Position numbers and translations under genes: made by a program. Source: a virus. Taken from it: 31,392 nucleotides of DNA. Positions 7,058 through 14,498 of this stretch are shown here, piece after piece. The number at the start of each line of letters is the position of its first letter. Positions within the stretch are counted from its first letter, which is position 1. The notes under the pieces are model-generated. The model did not search any database, was not told the DNA's origin, and saw nothing but the letters and a program-made list of their open reading frames with translations. The stretch is from positions 1-31,392 of the IMG/VR virus record IMGVR_UViG_3300031539_000190, one strand, 5' to 3'.

Positions 7058-8623
7058 TTACTCTACCTTCCTTCCTAGATTATGGACACCTAGTTTTGCT
7101 TTCCCCATGGTGTAGTCAACCTGTGGTCTACCCAAAGTGTAATGAGGCTTTGTCTTGCCTAGGTCGTGAATAGCTGGTGGTTTTGCTATATGGCTGACTA
7201 TTTGAATAATCTCAGAACCAACCGTAATGAGAATAATCTGAATTCTTCCCGTTTCGTCATAGAGAATAACATAAGGATAGACAGCATCTCCACCTTGTTC
7301 TACTAAGATAATCTGCAGGAGCTGTTCACTGAAAAGAGCTTGGTCAAGAGAACCGTGCAAAGCCAAGACAACTTGAAGCCTACCGAGCTCACTCAATATG
7401 TGTGCATCGGATTCTCCCGTGACTGCTAGTGCAATCTGTTCCTTCGCGAGCTCGAGGAAGCGAAAACCGACTACCTTCCCTTGAGTAATGAGCAGAATTT
7501 GTTCTTTGTCTAATTCACTAAAAGTTGCTACATCACTTCTGCCCTGAGGAGCGAGAATAATCTGAAGCCTTCCTGTTTCGTCAATAACGCCAACAGGAAT
7601 GTAGACGTCTGTTCTTCCTTGTGCCGCTAAGATTATCTGAAGTAACTGCTCACTGAAAGTCGCCTTATCAAGGGAACCGTGCAAGCCTAGCACTTCCTGA
7701 AGTTTGCTAAGTTCATTCCATATCGAAGTATCTGTTTTACCCGATATCGCTGCGATAACCTGCTCTTTGCTTACCTCGGACAAAACTGTAGAATCGACAG
7801 AGCCTTGGACCGCAGCAATAACTTGTTCTTTGCCGAGCTCAGGTAGAAGTCTTATGTCTATTCTGCCTTGAGTACCTAGAATGATTTGTTCTCTTGCATC
7901 GAGCAAGGTTGCCGCATCACTTCTAGCTTGAGCCGCGAGAACGATTTGCGTTCTTCCGATTTCAAACCAAGCAGCTGTCTCTACCTTTCCTTGCGATACT
8001 AAAGCAACCTGTAGCTTTGCCGTTTCCTTCCTTGTAGCTATATCACTCTTTGCTTGAACGCCAAGGATAACCTGAAGTCTACCTTTCTCATCATAGGTTT
8101 CTCCTGCTGGCGGTGTGTAATATATCCTTATCTGACAGAAAAAAATGAATGCAGTACGCTGCTCAGAGGAGTCATTATTATAGACAGATATATCTATGCC
8201 AAAGTCGGCATTACCTGCAATATCACTATCCACGAGTCCAGCGTTCCAAGTATCGGCAGCACCACCATAGGTAAAAGTTTCCTTTTCGGTATCCCAATAT
8301 GTCTTTTCCTTTGCGTAGTCATCACCAACCTGCCCAGAGGTCTTTCTCAGGTATAGGGTATCATCCCAAACTTTGTTAGCGAGAGAGGCCGCATGTCTAT
8401 ACTGAACCTCTATGCCGTCTATGGTTGAGCCATCGGGAATATCACCTGTAGTGAAGCCAAAGTTTGTCAGCCTGAGCCAATCGGTGTAGCTTTTAAGAGC
8501 AGGAATACTCACAGCAGCAACATCATCGTCAGTCTTGGCATTATCTGGAGAACCCCATACTGGTTTGCCATCCCTGTCAACAGTTGCTGCTGTCCCTGGA
8601 GCTTTCCAACCAGTTACCGCCAT
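7058..8623 (-). CDS. 521-aa virion protein with about 14 tandem 21-residue repeats
   Basis: Residues 1-175 form a jelly-roll-like module common in phage fibres (LTNFGFTTGDIPDGSTIDGI; YGGAADTWNAGL; QIRIYYTPPA). Residues ~177-475 are about 14 copies of a 21-residue unit with consensus close to [FL]xExGRLQ[VI]ILAxQGRxDxxx. Residues 476-521 contain four shorter units around DLGKTKPH, YTLGRPQVD, YTMGKAKLG and VHNLGRK. No cysteines in the repeats. The gene lies between capsid and connector genes, the place of head fibre or decoration genes. The repeat is shared with the protein at the left edge. I do not recognise the repeat family; a beta-solenoid is a guess. ATG 8623 has AAGGAG ten bases upstream. 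Confidence 0.75.
   Translation of the reverse strand: MAVTGWKAPGTAATVDRDGKPVWGSPDNAKTDDDVAAVSIPALKSYTDWLRLTNFGFTTGDIPDGSTIDGIEVQYRHAASLANKVWDDTLYLRKTSGQVGDDYAKEKTYWDTEKETFTYGGAADTWNAGLVDSDIAGNADFGIDISVYNNDSSEQRTAFIFFCQIRIYYTPPAGETYDEKGRLQVILGVQAKSDIATRKETAKLQVALVSQGKVETAAWFEIGRTQIVLAAQARSDAATLLDAREQIILGTQGRIDIRLLPELGKEQVIAAVQGSVDSTVLSEVSKEQVIAAISGKTDTSIWNELSKLQEVLGLHGSLDKATFSEQLLQIILAAQGRTDVYIPVGVIDETGRLQIILAPQGRSDVATFSELDKEQILLITQGKVVGFRFLELAKEQIALAVTGESDAHILSELGRLQVVLALHGSLDQALFSEQLLQIILVEQGGDAVYPYVILYDETGRIQIILITVGSEIIQIVSHIAKPPAIHDLGKTKPHYTLGRPQVDYTMGKAKLGVHNLGRKVE
7199..8095 (-). repeat. Protein-coding tandem repeat array (14 x ~63 bp)
   Basis: The array encodes units such as DEKGRLQVILGVQAKSD, EIGRTQIVLAAQARSD, ELGKEQVIAAVQGSVD and ELGRLQVVLALHGSLD. 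Two separate places contain the nearly identical block GSLDxAxFSEQLLQIIL, five units apart, and each is followed two units later by an (D)ETGR[LI]QIIL unit. This shows a higher-order duplication of about five units (about 105 residues). Units are diverged at the DNA level, so the array is not recent. Confidence 0.75.
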
Positions 8624-8624
8624 G

Positions 8625-9023
8625 TTATTGGGACTCCTTCTTTCTACTTACAATGCCGTCCTTCAACTCTTGCTCTACTGTGGGGACTTTACCCTTGAAG
8701 ATGCTTTCTAGTATTTTATCTTCCTCATCAGTTAGGCAAGCCACTTTAAGGTACATAAGAAAAGCAAGCATAGGGTCTTCTATCTTTGCTATCATAACCT
8801 TACACATTTCAGTATCTGTTTCTTTCCCCAAAACCTGCAAATACCAAGCTGCCCAATGCTGTTCGGGAGTGCTTTCAACCATATCTTTGACAGTTGCGTT
8901 TGGTGATTTCTCTTTGGAAAATTGGCTATAATGTATCTCAGCTTCACTACAAATCCCTATCTTCCATAAGACTTGTAGTAGTTTTTCAGCTGGTGTATCA
9001 GGAAAATACTTAATCTCTGACAT
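8625..9023 (-). CDS. Hypothetical protein in the head region (132 aa)
   Basis: ATG 9023 has GAGGAGG upstream. The product is mainly helical and acidic (FPDTPAEKLLQVLWKIGICS; TPEQHWAAWYLQVLGKETDT; DEEDKILESIFKGKVPTVEQ). No family recognised. The gene sits between two probable virion proteins, so a head assembly or structural role is possible but unproven. Confidence 0.7.
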   Translation of the reverse strand: MSEIKYFPDTPAEKLLQVLWKIGICSEAEIHYSQFSKEKSPNATVKDMVESTPEQHWAAWYLQVLGKETDTEMCKVMIAKIEDPMLAFLMYLKVACLTDEEDKILESIFKGKVPTVEQELKDGIVSRKKESQ

Positions 9024-9132
9024 TAAGCCTCCTCATTTATGGCTACCATGTCTCACTTCGCTCATGTACAGCAACTCATTTATCGCAGTGGTAAATACAC
9101 TTATTTACCTCTTGCCTTTCTTACCAGTGTTG

Positions 9133-9696
9133 TCATTCGGACAAACCAATGAACATTGAACCTTCGAGTTTATCGCCACTGAGCAGCAGTCTATCGGCGC
9201 TGAGTGGTAGAGAGCAGACTAGGTGGTCACCATCTCCATCCTCAGCAGCGGTAATATCCGTGCAGACGAAGATGTTCTTGACCGCGGTAACCCAGTCCTC
9301 GCCAGCTGTCCAGGTAACAGTCTTGCTATCCGCACGATAGTAAGCTGCGGGCTGATTGATGTAGAAGTCCTGGCCTTCCAATCCAGTTCCTCCAGAGATG
9401 ACAGCCTTTCGCTCGTAACCAGACTTGACCAGCTCATCCAGCGTTGCCAACGTGTCTGCTTCAGCAAGTGCCGCCCTCTTATCCAGCCCCAGATAGAGGT
9501 TGGCTGGCGGCGCTCCGTAGAGCGACATTGCCGTGGCGAAGAACGCTGAGAGGATGGCTATCTCACCGGTATCGTGAAGGATATTTCTATCCAACCCGAA
9601 CGGTTCCTCCCACAACATCTGCCACAGGTCATTGACCTTCCTCCAGTGCTTCACGATGAAGCCAGAATGATACTTGAGCATTTGTTTTGTGTTCAC
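9133..9696 (-). CDS. Probable virion structural protein (187 aa)
   Basis: The N-terminus is helical (KYHSGFIVKHWRKVNDLWQM). From residue ~60 it has APPANLYLGLDKRAALAEAD followed by SGYERKAVISGGTGLEGQDF and a C-terminal beta segment with TDITAAEDGDGDHLVCSLPL and a final FIGLSE. The pattern YLGL...GYxRxxV is common in a group of small phage structural proteins annotated as tail fibre or capsid-associated. Placement between head genes favours a head or neck role. No enzymatic residues. Confidence 0.6.
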   Translation of the reverse strand: MNTKQMLKYHSGFIVKHWRKVNDLWQMLWEEPFGLDRNILHDTGEIAILSAFFATAMSLYGAPPANLYLGLDKRAALAEADTLATLDELVKSGYERKAVISGGTGLEGQDFYINQPAAYYRADSKTVTWTAGEDWVTAVKNIFVCTDITAAEDGDGDHLVCSLPLSADRLLLSGDKLEGSMFIGLSE

Positions 9697-9698
9697 TG

Positions 9699-9896
9699 TT
9701 ACCTCCTAGTTTTTCGTTTTTGCTTAATAGGTGGCGTCTCCACCTTAGTCTCACTTGCCCCATCAAGACTTTTATCCTGCATTGCTATTCCAGCCTTACA
9801 CCAGTTCCTGCCTATGTTATCAGGAACGTCGACCACTACACCTGGAGAAAAACCCCCATAGGCTGAGACAATAGGTTTCAGGATTCTTACCCTCAT
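9699..9896 (-). CDS. Small head-region protein, SH3/KOW-like (65 aa)
   Basis: Chosen start ATG 9896 has AAGGTGGTG upstream; a GTG three codons earlier overlaps the RBS. The sequence MRVRILKPIVSAYGGFSPGV, VVDVPDNIGRNWCKAGIAMQ then a basic tail PPIKQKRKTRR matches a widespread small phage protein found next to capsid genes, whose core is a short beta barrel with G...PG..VD..... A head-completion or DNA-binding role is possible. Function not known. Confidence 0.65.
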   Translation of the reverse strand: MRVRILKPIVSAYGGFSPGVVVDVPDNIGRNWCKAGIAMQDKSLDGASETKVETPPIKQKRKTRR

Positions 9897-9927
9897 ATTC
9901 ACCACCTTTTTCTGTGTTGGGGGGAGC

Positions 9928-9957
9928 TTGACTTTTATCCCCCCCTTAGTCTATAAT
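9928..9957 (+). promoter_or_regulatory. Sigma-70-type promoter for the plus-strand HNH gene
   Basis: TTGACT (9928-9933), 18-base spacer, TATAAT (9952-9957). The predicted transcription start, 6-8 bases beyond the -10 box, falls on the ATG at 9964, so the mRNA would be leaderless. No Shine-Dalgarno sequence precedes that ATG. Confidence 0.75.
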
Positions 9958-9963
9958 GAACTT

Positions 9964-10344
9964 ATGAAAACATGCTACATTTGCAAAATCACGAAACCCG
10001 AAAGTGGCTTCCACCATGATGCCTCACGAAAGGACGGCCTTTCAAATAAATGCCGTCTTTGTGAAGATAAACGCCGCCTAGAACGGCTAGGCCGACTAAG
10101 AGAACATTATCGCCTTCTCACACTTGAACCAAAAAGGAAGGGATGTTATATCTGTGGTGAGAAAGACCCTCTAGTTTTGGATATGCACCATAAAGAGGGA
10201 AAAGTCTTCGGCATAAGCAACATAACAGCTACGCATAGTCGAGTCATTCCTCCCCTTCCTGTTTTCCTAAAGGAACTTAAAAAATGTATCCCGCTCTGTG
10301 CAAATTGCCACCGTAGGGTTACGAGGGGAGCGATAAAACTATAA
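9964..10344 (+). CDS. HNH (homing-type) endonuclease on the opposite strand
   Basis: Start chosen at ATG 9964 because it lies at the predicted transcription start; the product is 126 aa. The N-terminus has a zinc finger (CYIC, x22, CRLC). The C-terminal half has a treble-clef HNH nuclease: CYICGEKDPLVLDMHHKEGK with the catalytic HH, then CIPLCANCHRR with the second metal pair and final His. It is the only clear plus-strand gene, has its own promoter, and is bracketed by an 11-bp inverted repeat. All this points to a self-standing mobile homing endonuclease inserted in the late operon rather than a packaging HNH. Confidence 0.88.
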   Translation: MKTCYICKITKPESGFHHDASRKDGLSNKCRLCEDKRRLERLGRLREHYRLLTLEPKRKGCYICGEKDPLVLDMHHKEGKVFGISNITATHSRVIPPLPVFLKELKKCIPLCANCHRRVTRGAIKL

Positions 10345-10368
10345 TCTTACCACTCCCCCCAACCTGAA

Positions 10369-10396
10369 AGGAGGACCCCGCTAGCAGGGCTCTCCT
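10369..10396 (-). terminator. Hairpin just after the decoration-protein gene
   Basis: On the minus strand AGGAGAGCCC, loop TGCTAGCG, GGGTCCTCCT forms a stem of ten positions with two central mismatches, followed by TTTC. It begins two bases after the stop at 10398. It may be a weak terminator that lowers expression of genes below the capsid genes, and it would also face the end of the plus-strand HNH transcript. The T-run is short, so strength is doubtful. Confidence 0.45.
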
Positions 10397-10397
10397 C

Positions 10398-11186
10398 TTA
10401 GTGCGCTATGGCCAGCATAAGGAATGGAGCGCCCTGGCCACCACCGCTTGCAGAGGTTATGATGTAACCAGCGATTTGAGCATTGAGCTTGCCAGTACTA
10501 CCAGCAGTAGCGTTCCTGACTGATATACTTCCATTAGAGCCAAAGACACACTCAATATATCCTTCAACTCCTACGAGTATATCTGGGACGACCCAGTGAG
10601 GCCCAGTCACCTGAAGCCAGCCACTCTTACCAGCTACGAGCGGATAGGTAGGCATACCCAGAATCATGTTATACCACCCTGCTTGATGTCCACCAGCAGT
10701 ATTAGCCACGTTGGAATAGGGATTGATTATGGCCTCTACCTTTCCTCCAGCATCGACATCCACTGGAGCGGGTGAATCCAAAACCACCGTCATCGTGCCA
10801 CTCGTAACGATGGCAGTATTGCTAACTACCCCACGAGTGAAGATGTCTATGGTGTTCGCAAAGCAAACCAATTCACCATCTTTCAGCTCATCCTCAGAGA
10901 TGTTGTTAGTAGCCGGGATGGTGATAGTGATGGTGGTATCCCCAGCCTTGACGTCTGCTGCAAGAACCATCTGCCCCAACTTCTGGACATCCGATGACCA
11001 GCATCCGAATGCGGTGTCAAGCAATGAATGGGCTTTGGCGTAGACGAATCCTTTATTGCCCAGCCTAATATAGGAGCCGTATGGGTATTGCCCCACATCG
11101 TCGTAGGTATAGGGTACTCCACCTGGGACGTGGATTACACCTTCCCCCACCTTAGGGAAGTGCATTCTGTGTATTTTTGCTGTCAT
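10398..11186 (-). CDS. Head decoration / capsid-associated structural protein
   Basis: 262 aa, beta-rich with repeated short strands (ADVKAGDTTITITIPATNNI; TSGTMTVVLDSPAPVDVDAG) and a C-terminal segment WLQVTGPHWVVPDILVGVEG then a small-residue stretch and GGGQGAPFLMLAIAH. The W.Q..GP.WVVPD element and the final hydrophobic strand occur in proteins encoded next to HK97-type capsid proteins in many environmental phages. Probably an outer capsid stabiliser made in amounts comparable to the capsid protein. A homing endonuclease gene separates it from the capsid gene. Confidence 0.65.
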   Translation of the reverse strand: MTAKIHRMHFPKVGEGVIHVPGGVPYTYDDVGQYPYGSYIRLGNKGFVYAKAHSLLDTAFGCWSSDVQKLGQMVLAADVKAGDTTITITIPATNNISEDELKDGELVCFANTIDIFTRGVVSNTAIVTSGTMTVVLDSPAPVDVDAGGKVEAIINPYSNVANTAGGHQAGWYNMILGMPTYPLVAGKSGWLQVTGPHWVVPDILVGVEGYIECVFGSNGSISVRNATAGSTGKLNAQIAGYIITSASGGGQGAPFLMLAIAH

Positions 11187-11225
11187 GTTTTTCCTTCCTT
11201 TGGGGAAATCAATTTCATCCCCGTT

Positions 11226-11840
11226 TTATTTTTTACTACCCCAGAATAACCTCAAATCCTCACGAGTTTTTACCCCATGACATTCAAGGCAGAGGGGACG
11301 GTAGTTATCCCACTTATCTATGCCACCATTGCATAGCGCTAGAATATGGTCTATCTGGTACGATCTCTTATATAGTTCTCCACACATCGCACAAGATTCT
11401 TTCAGGATGTGGAGCAATTCCACTCTAGCTGCAAAGAGGTCAGGATCAGTAGAGCGCTCCCTGCGTTTAGCAAAGCCCTTAGCTATTGCTGCTTGGCCTC
11501 CAGAAGAATTACGATAGGCTACTTGATAGGTTGCCATGTATACTTTCCCTCTAGGGGTTTCAATGTAGCGCCGCTGTGCGTCTAAGTGAGCAGCCCTACC
11601 TTCAGGAGTTGCCATACGAATTGCAATACAGGCTGTATGGGAGGCTTTGCGCTTTGGTGTTTGCTCATAGACTAGGCGCTGTGCAATACGCTTTGGTGAT
11701 TTAGCCCTAGCTGCTTCGAAGTCTGCTCGATTAGCAACCCTGCAAATATCGCAGAATTGGCGATGATTACGAATTTGTTCATCAGAGAAATCCTCACCGC
11801 ATCGAGTGCAAATAGTTTGTTCAACTAGAGCTAACACCAT
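11226..11840 (-). CDS. HNH homing endonuclease next to the capsid gene
   Basis: 204 aa, ATG 11840 with GGGGAGGAA upstream. The N-terminus carries a zinc finger (CTRCGEDFSDEQIRNHRQFC then DIC). The middle is basic with repeated short motifs (TPKRKASHTACIAIRMATPE; TPRGKVYMATYQVAYRN) resembling DNA-contact repeats of homing enzymes. The C-terminus is a full HNH: CAMCGELYKRSYQIDHILAL, NGGIDKWDNYRPLCLECHGV, KTREDL. It lies between major capsid and decoration genes, a common target of free-standing homing endonucleases in phages. Its presence within the operon means it is co-transcribed with late genes. Confidence 0.88.
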   Translation of the reverse strand: MVLALVEQTICTRCGEDFSDEQIRNHRQFCDICRVANRADFEAARAKSPKRIAQRLVYEQTPKRKASHTACIAIRMATPEGRAAHLDAQRRYIETPRGKVYMATYQVAYRNSSGGQAAIAKGFAKRRERSTDPDLFAARVELLHILKESCAMCGELYKRSYQIDHILALCNGGIDKWDNYRPLCLECHGVKTREDLRLFWGSKK

Positions 11841-11897
11841 TATGTTCCTCCCCGATTTATTTTCGACTCTATTCGCTTTAGCTATTTCTAGCTATGC

Positions 11898-13100
11898 TCA
11901 GGCAATATTCTTCAGAAGGACTATTGCCTTGTTGGCCGGCTTTATTGCCCCGCCGCCTACTCTCTTGTGGACCTTGAAGCCCACCAGACCAGACTCAGCG
12001 TATAGCTCAACAAGTCTCTGGAGAGTAATGCCAGCCCGGTCGATGATGCGGTATCCAGCCTTGATGTCGCCGAAGATGGCCACTACCGAGGTATCCCCAG
12101 TAAGAATATCGAGGTCGTCCTGGTTGTAGATTGGCCTGCCCAGGAATGTGTTGGGTCTACCCTCTATAATGCTCGGCTGCCACAGGAACTGACCACTGTA
12201 ACTAACGGCAGGAGTGCTCGCAACAGTGCCAACAGCCCTCAGCTGCCTTATGGCCAACTCAGTAGCGGAGTTCACTATCCAGACACCGTTCCTGCGGTGC
12301 TGGGCGGGACAGGCATACATTACTGCCATAAAGTCCTCAATGGCGGCAGTAAGGGTTGTGCTCACATCCTCACCGGCAGCAACAAGGATGGGCTCTATGG
12401 TGATACCCATAGGCTCTTCCGAGTCATGGCCGGCACCCTTGATGAATGCCAAATCTTCAGCCTCGGCTATTGCTCTAGTGAACGATTCGGCTAGAAGTGC
12501 CTGAAGGTTGAAGTCGCTATCTGCCAGCTCATCCTCACCAATCTTGGCCAGACCATAGAGGTCTTCGGCATACTGATAAGTAGGAGTACCGGGAACTTGA
12601 CTGGATTCAGGAATTTCAGCTCCCGTCTCCAGTTTACCCCATCCCACTGCTACCTCACTGATGCTGCGAACCTTCAGCCGGTCTTTGCCAATTGACCGAA
12701 CAGTCGCCAATGGGCGGATAACAGTTATCTTGGGAAGGGTACGCTCAATCTCGGTTTCGAGTTCTGGAGTAATGAGAATTTGCCCGGTGGTATCCTCTAC
12801 CAGAGCCTTCCGTTCCTCTGGAGTTAGACCCGTGTCGCCGTGCCTCACGAATTTGAAGAAAGCAGCGGTGCGAGCCTTAGACTCTTCAGTCTGCGCATCC
12901 GGGCTACCAGGTGCCGGTACGGTTTGGCGCTGGAGTTTGACCTCCAACTCATCAATGCGCTCATTGCACCTGTCAATGGTCGCCTTGGTTTCAGCCATAG
13001 GTGTACCCAATTTCTTGGTTTCATCCATAGCCTGGTCATATTTCTTGTGCAATTCGGCTACTGCTTCTTGCACAAGTTCAGGTAATGATTTGTCACTCAT
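11898..13100 (-). CDS. Major capsid protein, HK97 fold
   Basis: 400 aa. Residues ~1-65 form a charged coiled coil (AVAELHKKYDQAMDETKKLG; IDRCNERIDELEVKLQRQ), the delta/scaffold domain that the prohead protease removes. The mature part starts near residues 75-110 and shows the HK97 pattern: TTGQILITPELETEIERTLP, LRPLA-like ITVIRPLATVRSI, VGWGKLETGAEIPESS, ALLAESFTRAIAEAEDLAFI KGAG, LWQPSIIEGRPNTFLGRPIY and a final VGFKVHKRVGGGAIKPANKA. ATG 13100 follows GGGAGGTAAAC-like spacing (GGAGG upstream). Co-encoded with its protease directly upstream. Confidence 0.95.
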   Translation of the reverse strand: MSDKSLPELVQEAVAELHKKYDQAMDETKKLGTPMAETKATIDRCNERIDELEVKLQRQTVPAPGSPDAQTEESKARTAAFFKFVRHGDTGLTPEERKALVEDTTGQILITPELETEIERTLPKITVIRPLATVRSIGKDRLKVRSISEVAVGWGKLETGAEIPESSQVPGTPTYQYAEDLYGLAKIGEDELADSDFNLQALLAESFTRAIAEAEDLAFIKGAGHDSEEPMGITIEPILVAAGEDVSTTLTAAIEDFMAVMYACPAQHRRNGVWIVNSATELAIRQLRAVGTVASTPAVSYSGQFLWQPSIIEGRPNTFLGRPIYNQDDLDILTGDTSVVAIFGDIKAGYRIIDRAGITLQRLVELYAESGLVGFKVHKRVGGGAIKPANKAIVLLKNIA

Positions 13101-13117
13101 GTTAGTTTACCTCCCAT

Positions 13118-14083
13118 TTATTTTTTCAATTGGTCGAGTATAGCCTCGATACGCTTTTCAGCTTCCTTTGTATCAAAGCCTTCGTTTTCGGCCTTGAGTG
13201 TGTTTACCAATGTCTCCAGTTTCACGGCTTCTGCGGTTGCTTCCTCGGAGAGTTGAGTGGCTTTCGCCGGCTCCTCTTCCCCTTCAAGCGATTCCAGAAG
13301 TGCTTGGAGAGCATCGAAGGCTCTCTTAACCTTCTCAAGATTGACGGCGCTCAAGACACGCCCCGATTTAGACTGCTTCTCAGCAGCCTCAAACTTTCCA
13401 TCGTGGTCTTTACAATGGGTACTAGCTTCACTAGCCTCCCAGACTTCCTTATCATATCTATAGGCTTGCTCGGTCATAGTTGTTTCACCTTCAAGCCTAC
13501 CCATAATGACCGAATACTTTTTGCCATCCGATACCCTGCTAGTTCTACGGAAGCTGTCCGTTTCAAAATCATCAGGGTTGCGAAGCCGGCAGGAATGTTC
13601 TGAGGGAAACGGCTTCAGCTCATCTTGTTTAACGCTGGTGATTCGAGCTTCAGGATTAGCAGCAAAGGTTACTGGAGATATATCATACAAGCGAACCTCT
13701 GCCAAATGCCTAATACCATCTTTATGATATTCCTTAATAACATCATAGCCAATACTCATTTCAGTAATGACGCCGTCCTTCATCAAGCTCAAAACTTCTC
13801 TGGCCCGCTGGACGCCTAAGCTCAATTTACCTACAAAACTTAGCCCAGTTTCATCTTCCGACATTTCAAGGGGCTTGCCTATCGGTTCCATGACATTATG
13901 ATTCCATAGATGCTTTATTCGCCTTTTCCCTTCCTTAATAGTTTTTAGAAAAGCCCCTTTATCAACTATATCGTTGTAACTATCTGGCTTCTCCGCAAAG
14001 GTACTAGCGTGACCCTTGAAAGTCCCCTCCTCTTCATTAACTTCCTTGACTTCAAATTGTAATGTCTTAATCTCTCGATCCAT
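13118..14083 (-). CDS. Prohead protease (HK97 family) with C-terminal extension
   Basis: Start chosen at ATG 14083 (MDREIKTLQFEVKEVNEEEG) with GGGAGG six bases upstream; 321 aa. Residues ~1-155 are the S78-type protease: GHASTFAEKPDSYNDIVDKG AF, HLWNHN with the catalytic His, VITEMSIGYDV with the catalytic Ser, and DISPVTFAANPEA. Residues ~165-240 carry a second conserved module (EHSCRLRNPDDFETDSFRRT; YDKEVWEASEASTHCKDHDG KFEAA) that also occurs attached to other phage proteins. The rest is a charged coiled coil (LSEEATAEAVKLETLVNTLK). Proteases of this family are often 180-230 aa, so the C-terminal part may act as scaffold or cargo. Confidence 0.93.
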   Translation of the reverse strand: MDREIKTLQFEVKEVNEEEGTFKGHASTFAEKPDSYNDIVDKGAFLKTIKEGKRRIKHLWNHNVMEPIGKPLEMSEDETGLSFVGKLSLGVQRAREVLSLMKDGVITEMSIGYDVIKEYHKDGIRHLAEVRLYDISPVTFAANPEARITSVKQDELKPFPSEHSCRLRNPDDFETDSFRRTSRVSDGKKYSVIMGRLEGETTMTEQAYRYDKEVWEASEASTHCKDHDGKFEAAEKQSKSGRVLSAVNLEKVKRAFDALQALLESLEGEEEPAKATQLSEEATAEAVKLETLVNTLKAENEGFDTKEAEKRIEAILDQLKK

Positions 14084-14085
14084 TA

Positions 14086-14241
14086 TTACCTCCCTGATTT
14101 TGGTTTCTTTGCTTCTTCCCCCTCTAACCATGAAGGGCTTAATTCTACTGGTATAAATTCACTACACCCGCAACTGGGGCATGATTCAGTTTCTAAGGTA
14201 ATCATCCGTTTGCAGTTATTACATATCTTGGCTTGAGACAT
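14086..14241 (-). CDS. Small zinc-ribbon protein (51 aa)
   Basis: ATG 14241 follows GGGAGGTAATT. The sequence starts MSQAKICNNCKRMITLETES, then CPSCGCSEFIPVE and a basic end. Two CxxC pairs make a zinc ribbon. Its stop TAA overlaps the RBS spacing of the protease gene, so the two are probably coupled. Function unknown; similar mini zinc ribbons occur at several other points in this genome. Confidence 0.8.
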   Translation of the reverse strand: MSQAKICNNCKRMITLETESCPSCGCSEFIPVELSPSWLEGEEAKKPKSGR

Positions 14242-14254
14242 AATTACCTCCCTT

Positions 14255-14497
14255 TTAATGTGCTCTCAGGATGATGCCTACTATGTAAGCGATAGCAGCT
14301 GCACCAATGGCGCCGGCTGCCCACCAGAAAGGTCTCGCAATGGTATGGAATCTGTTGCTAACCAGTTTATTCAGCATACCGAACGCTGCCAGCGTTACGG
14401 CATTCTGGTTAGCGTCCTTCCACCCTTTGTTCGCCACCTCTTCCATCGCTTCAGAGACCATCTTGTTGAACATGTAATCATTCTCAGAACCATTCAT
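14255..14497 (-). CDS. Small membrane protein, single C-terminal helix (80 aa)
   Basis: Start ATG 14497 (MNGSENDYMFNKMVSEAMEE) has GGGAGATAAT upstream; an in-frame ATG seven codons earlier overlaps the previous gene. The N-terminal 50 residues are soluble and mixed charge; residues ~58-78 (PFWWAAGAIGAAAIAYIVGI) form one transmembrane helix followed by LRAH. It lies within the head gene cluster. Could be a late membrane protein of lysis or of injection; nothing in the sequence settles this. Confidence 0.7.
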   Translation of the reverse strand: MNGSENDYMFNKMVSEAMEEVANKGWKDANQNAVTLAAFGMLNKLVSNRFHTIARPFWWAAGAIGAAAIAYIVGIILRAH

Positions 14498-14498
14498 A

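Larger units (their letters stand above)
9916..10363. repeat. 11-bp perfect inverted repeat flanking the HNH gene
   Basis: GTTGGGGGGAG at 9916-9926 and its exact reverse complement CTCCCCCCAAC at 10353-10363 bracket the promoter and coding region. The repeat could be the end of a small mobile cassette, or could let the antisense late transcript fold around the insertion. The left copy can also pair locally with the C-run at 9939-9945, over the -35 box. Confidence 0.5.

Noticed and set aside
7199-8095. CRISPR-like or satellite DNA repeat
   Set aside because: The period of about 63 bases is visible only at protein level, the DNA copies are diverged and remain in frame.
9024-9132. Possible 11-residue ORF starting in the stop codon of the 187-aa gene
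   Set aside because: Too short, no RBS of its own and no recognisable sequence. I see nothing else in this interval.
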